Positions 62,639 to 64,000 of a stretch of DNA of 64,000 nucleotides are shown piece after piece. The notes below the pieces were generated by a model, which was not told the DNA's origin, did no database searches, and was given only the letters and a program-made list of their open reading frames with translations. The translations under genes and the position numbers were made by a program. Each line of letters begins with the position of its first letter. Within the stretch, counting starts at the first letter, position 1. Source of the DNA: Flavobacteriales bacterium. GTDB taxonomy: Bacteria > Bacteroidota > Bacteroidia > Flavobacteriales_F > PHOS-HE28. The stretch covers positions 1 to 64,000 of the forward strand of contig JAHBUL010000015.1 in the NCBI GenBank assembly GCA_019638085.1. The letters are read 5' to 3'.

Positions 62639-63673
62639 TCAATATCGCACCACTTTGGCGCTCCGACGCAGCAAGGGCACTTCCACCAGATACGTTCCCG
62701 GTGCCAGATCACTGATATCCAAGAGGCCGTTTGGCGACAGGGTGCCACTGGCCACCAAGGTTCCGCGGATGTTATAGACCAGAAAGGAAACAGGTTCGGT
62801 CAGATGAAGCTCCGGTTTCAATAGACCCGTGGTAGGGTTGGGCCACATCATGAACGATGTATAACCTGTTAGCTCATTCACGGCGGTTGTACAGTCAAGT
62901 ACTTCAGGTAATACCACCGTATTGCTTCCGCTGTTCGGTACACATACGCGATCGTTCACGCTATCGTAGTCCAGATCGGCGGGATTGCTCAGACCAGTGG
63001 AAAGCAGGACGAAGGGCGCTTCGATAAAGCTGCTCTCGAAACGCGTCAGCTGGGCCGGGCTCCAACTGGCCACGATGATCCGGCCTTGGCAATCCAGGGT
63101 GATACCATCGATGTTGCTCAGGTTGGTGGTATAGTTGCTCAGCTCGATGCCGGTATTCCTGTCGTAACTTTTGATCTTCGCACCGCCCCCCCAAAACGCT
63201 ACCCACAAGCGCTCCATGGAAGGGTCCCACACGATGCCGTTAGGCGTATTTCCCGTATTGCTTACCAAGGTCGTGTACGTCAATTGGTCCACATTCACCT
63301 TGAAGATCTTCTTGGCACTGAAGTCCGTGGCATAAAGGAACTCGCCGTCCGTGGTGATACCGTTGAGGAATGATCCACCAAGGTTGAGATTGAACACCTC
63401 TACGGCATCCAATGTGCTGTATCCGCGAATGGAACCACCCATACAGGCGAACAGGGTGTCGCCCATGAGTTCGATGCCATAGGGAGCACCGGGCAAGTTG
63501 GTTGCAAACGGCGTGACCGTGCCGTCATACGCTCGCTGGCTGATGCTGCTATTACCGGTATTACTCACGAAATAACGCTGGCCCTCCGCATCGTGTTCCA
63601 CGCTTTCCGGTCCATTGTACTGGGCCTGAACGGAACAAGAAACGAATAACAGCGCGAGGTATGGGATCTTCAT
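62639..63673 (-). CDS. SMP-30/NHL-like propeller protein with T9SS type A domain
   Basis: The start at 63673 (344 aa) begins a signal peptide (MKIPYLALLF, ending VQAQ). A six-bladed propeller of SMP-30/gluconolactonase or NHL type covers about residues 20-265 ('GPESVEHDAEGQRYFVSNTGN', 'GITTDGEFLYATDFSAKKIFKV', 'NIDGITLDCQGRIIVASW'). A T9SS type A sorting domain forms the C-terminus ('MMWPNPTTGLLKPEL', 'LDISDLAPGTYLVEV'). It is probably an exported binding protein; enzymatic activity is uncertain. It is convergent with the plug-protein gene. Confidence 0.86.
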   Translation of the reverse strand: MKIPYLALLFVSCSVQAQYNGPESVEHDAEGQRYFVSNTGNSSISQRAYDGTVTPFATNLPGAPYGIELMGDTLFACMGGSIRGYSTLDAVEVFNLNLGGSFLNGITTDGEFLYATDFSAKKIFKVNVDQLTYTTLVSNTGNTPNGIVWDPSMERLWVAFWGGGAKIKSYDRNTGIELSNYTTNLSNIDGITLDCQGRIIVASWSPAQLTRFESSFIEAPFVLLSTGLSNPADLDYDSVNDRVCVPNSGSNTVVLPEVLDCTTAVNELTGYTSFMMWPNPTTGLLKPELHLTEPVSFLVYNIRGTLVASGTLSPNGLLDISDLAPGTYLVEVPLLRRSAKVVRY

Positions 63674-63825
63674 GTTTTTCTTTCGGCGGCGCAAGGTATC
63701 GGATCCGCAGTGCCGGAGAAAGAACGAAATGGATGCTTTTCATTGTTGAAATGTGGATGAGTGGAAGCTCGGAACGCACATTGGGGGACTTCGGGTGTTA
63801 GACTTGCACATACACCCATATCAAA

Positions 63826-64000
63826 ATGTCCACCGCTGTCTCCCACGATATCCGTGTAAGTGTCCTATCCCGTTTCGAGGCCGGACAAAGCGACCCCAAC
63901 GAAGGCCGCTTTCTGTTCAGCTATCGTATCACCATTGCCAACCGGGGCCAACGCACCGTGCAACTGCTACGCAGGCACTGGTTCATCGCCGATAGTCTGG
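63826..64000 (+). CDS. apaG: ApaG protein, 3' end outside the window
   Basis: ATG at 63826 opens a frame that runs off the window end. The 58 visible residues (MSTAVSHDIRVSVLSRFE..., 'NEGRFLFSYRITIANRGQRTVQLLRRHWFIAD') match the N-terminal half of ApaG, a small (about 125-130 aa) fibronectin-III-like protein of uncertain function linked to Co2+/Mg2+ resistance. The start is supported by the family's usual N-terminal position relative to 'FxYxIxIxN'. Confidence 0.9.
   Translation, partial: MSTAVSHDIRVSVLSRFEAGQSDPNEGRFLFSYRITIANRGQRTVQLLRRHWFIADSL

Overview
The window looks like a chromosomal segment of a fairly high-GC member of the Bacteroidota, most likely a Flavobacteriales-type environmental bacterium. 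The support comes from several family markers. There are secreted proteins with type IX secretion C-terminal domains, both the gliding-motility-associated type B form and the type A form. There is a T9SS plug protein (DUF5103), a TamB/lipoprotein-TamL pair, DUF4412, DUF1573 and DUF5777 proteins, and an OmpA/PD40/TPR protein. Bacteroidota-type -7 promoter motifs (TAnnTTTG) lie very close to start codons, and Shine-Dalgarno sequences are scarce. The taxonomic call is an inference from gene content. No phage, transposase, CRISPR array or rRNA operon was seen.

Layout. 1-8.1 kb: the end of a DUF4412-like protein, an inverted array of 9-bp repeats, small membrane and secreted proteins, a second DUF4412 protein, a J-domain/KTSC fusion, a 1.1-kaa T9SS adhesin-like protein and an MscS channel. 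8.1-13 kb: a 43-aa Lys/Ala-rich micro-protein, EttA, a GT39-like membrane glycosyltransferase and MurQ. 13-25.7 kb: tamB-tamL, a conserved unknown, a glycosyltransferase, mnmD-NUDIX and an OmpA-family protein. 25.8-35.6 kb: an M42 aminopeptidase, an unknown membrane protein, a GNAT enzyme translationally coupled to a second GT39-like enzyme, a secreted CotH-kinase protein, a CPBP protease coupled to a MORN-type lipoprotein, and a GlcD-like oxidase. 35.7-50.9 kb: a surface protein gene broken by an in-frame stop, a dipeptidyl peptidase IV followed by three POT peptide transporters, two thioredoxin-fold proteins (one a deiodinase-family homologue lacking the catalytic Sec/Cys), a MATE exporter, DUF1573 and citrate synthase. 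51-58.7 kb: a tight five-gene operon (two cytochrome-c-like lipoproteins, an OB-fold protein, YceI, DUF5777 barrel), a possible small gene, and a second operon in which another YceI overlaps a giant propeller histidine kinase and a LytTR regulator. 59-64 kb: two T9SS type A proteins, tRNA-Ser(CGA) followed by three repeat units, the T9SS plug lipoprotein and the start of apaG.

Genes that probably work together: DPP IV and the POT transporters form a peptide-scavenging module. TamB and TamL form an envelope-biogenesis pair. The cytochrome/YceI/DUF5777 operon looks like an envelope electron-transfer or lipid-carrier unit, and the nearby YceI-HK-RR operon may be its sensory counterpart.

The most unusual structure is at 60.67-61.26 kb. 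A tRNA-Ser is followed by three tandem units of about 160-180 bp. Each unit ends with a copy of the tRNA 3' terminus and carries large hairpin or cloverleaf-like inverted repeats. The layout is analogous to the rtT repeats downstream of E. coli tyrT.
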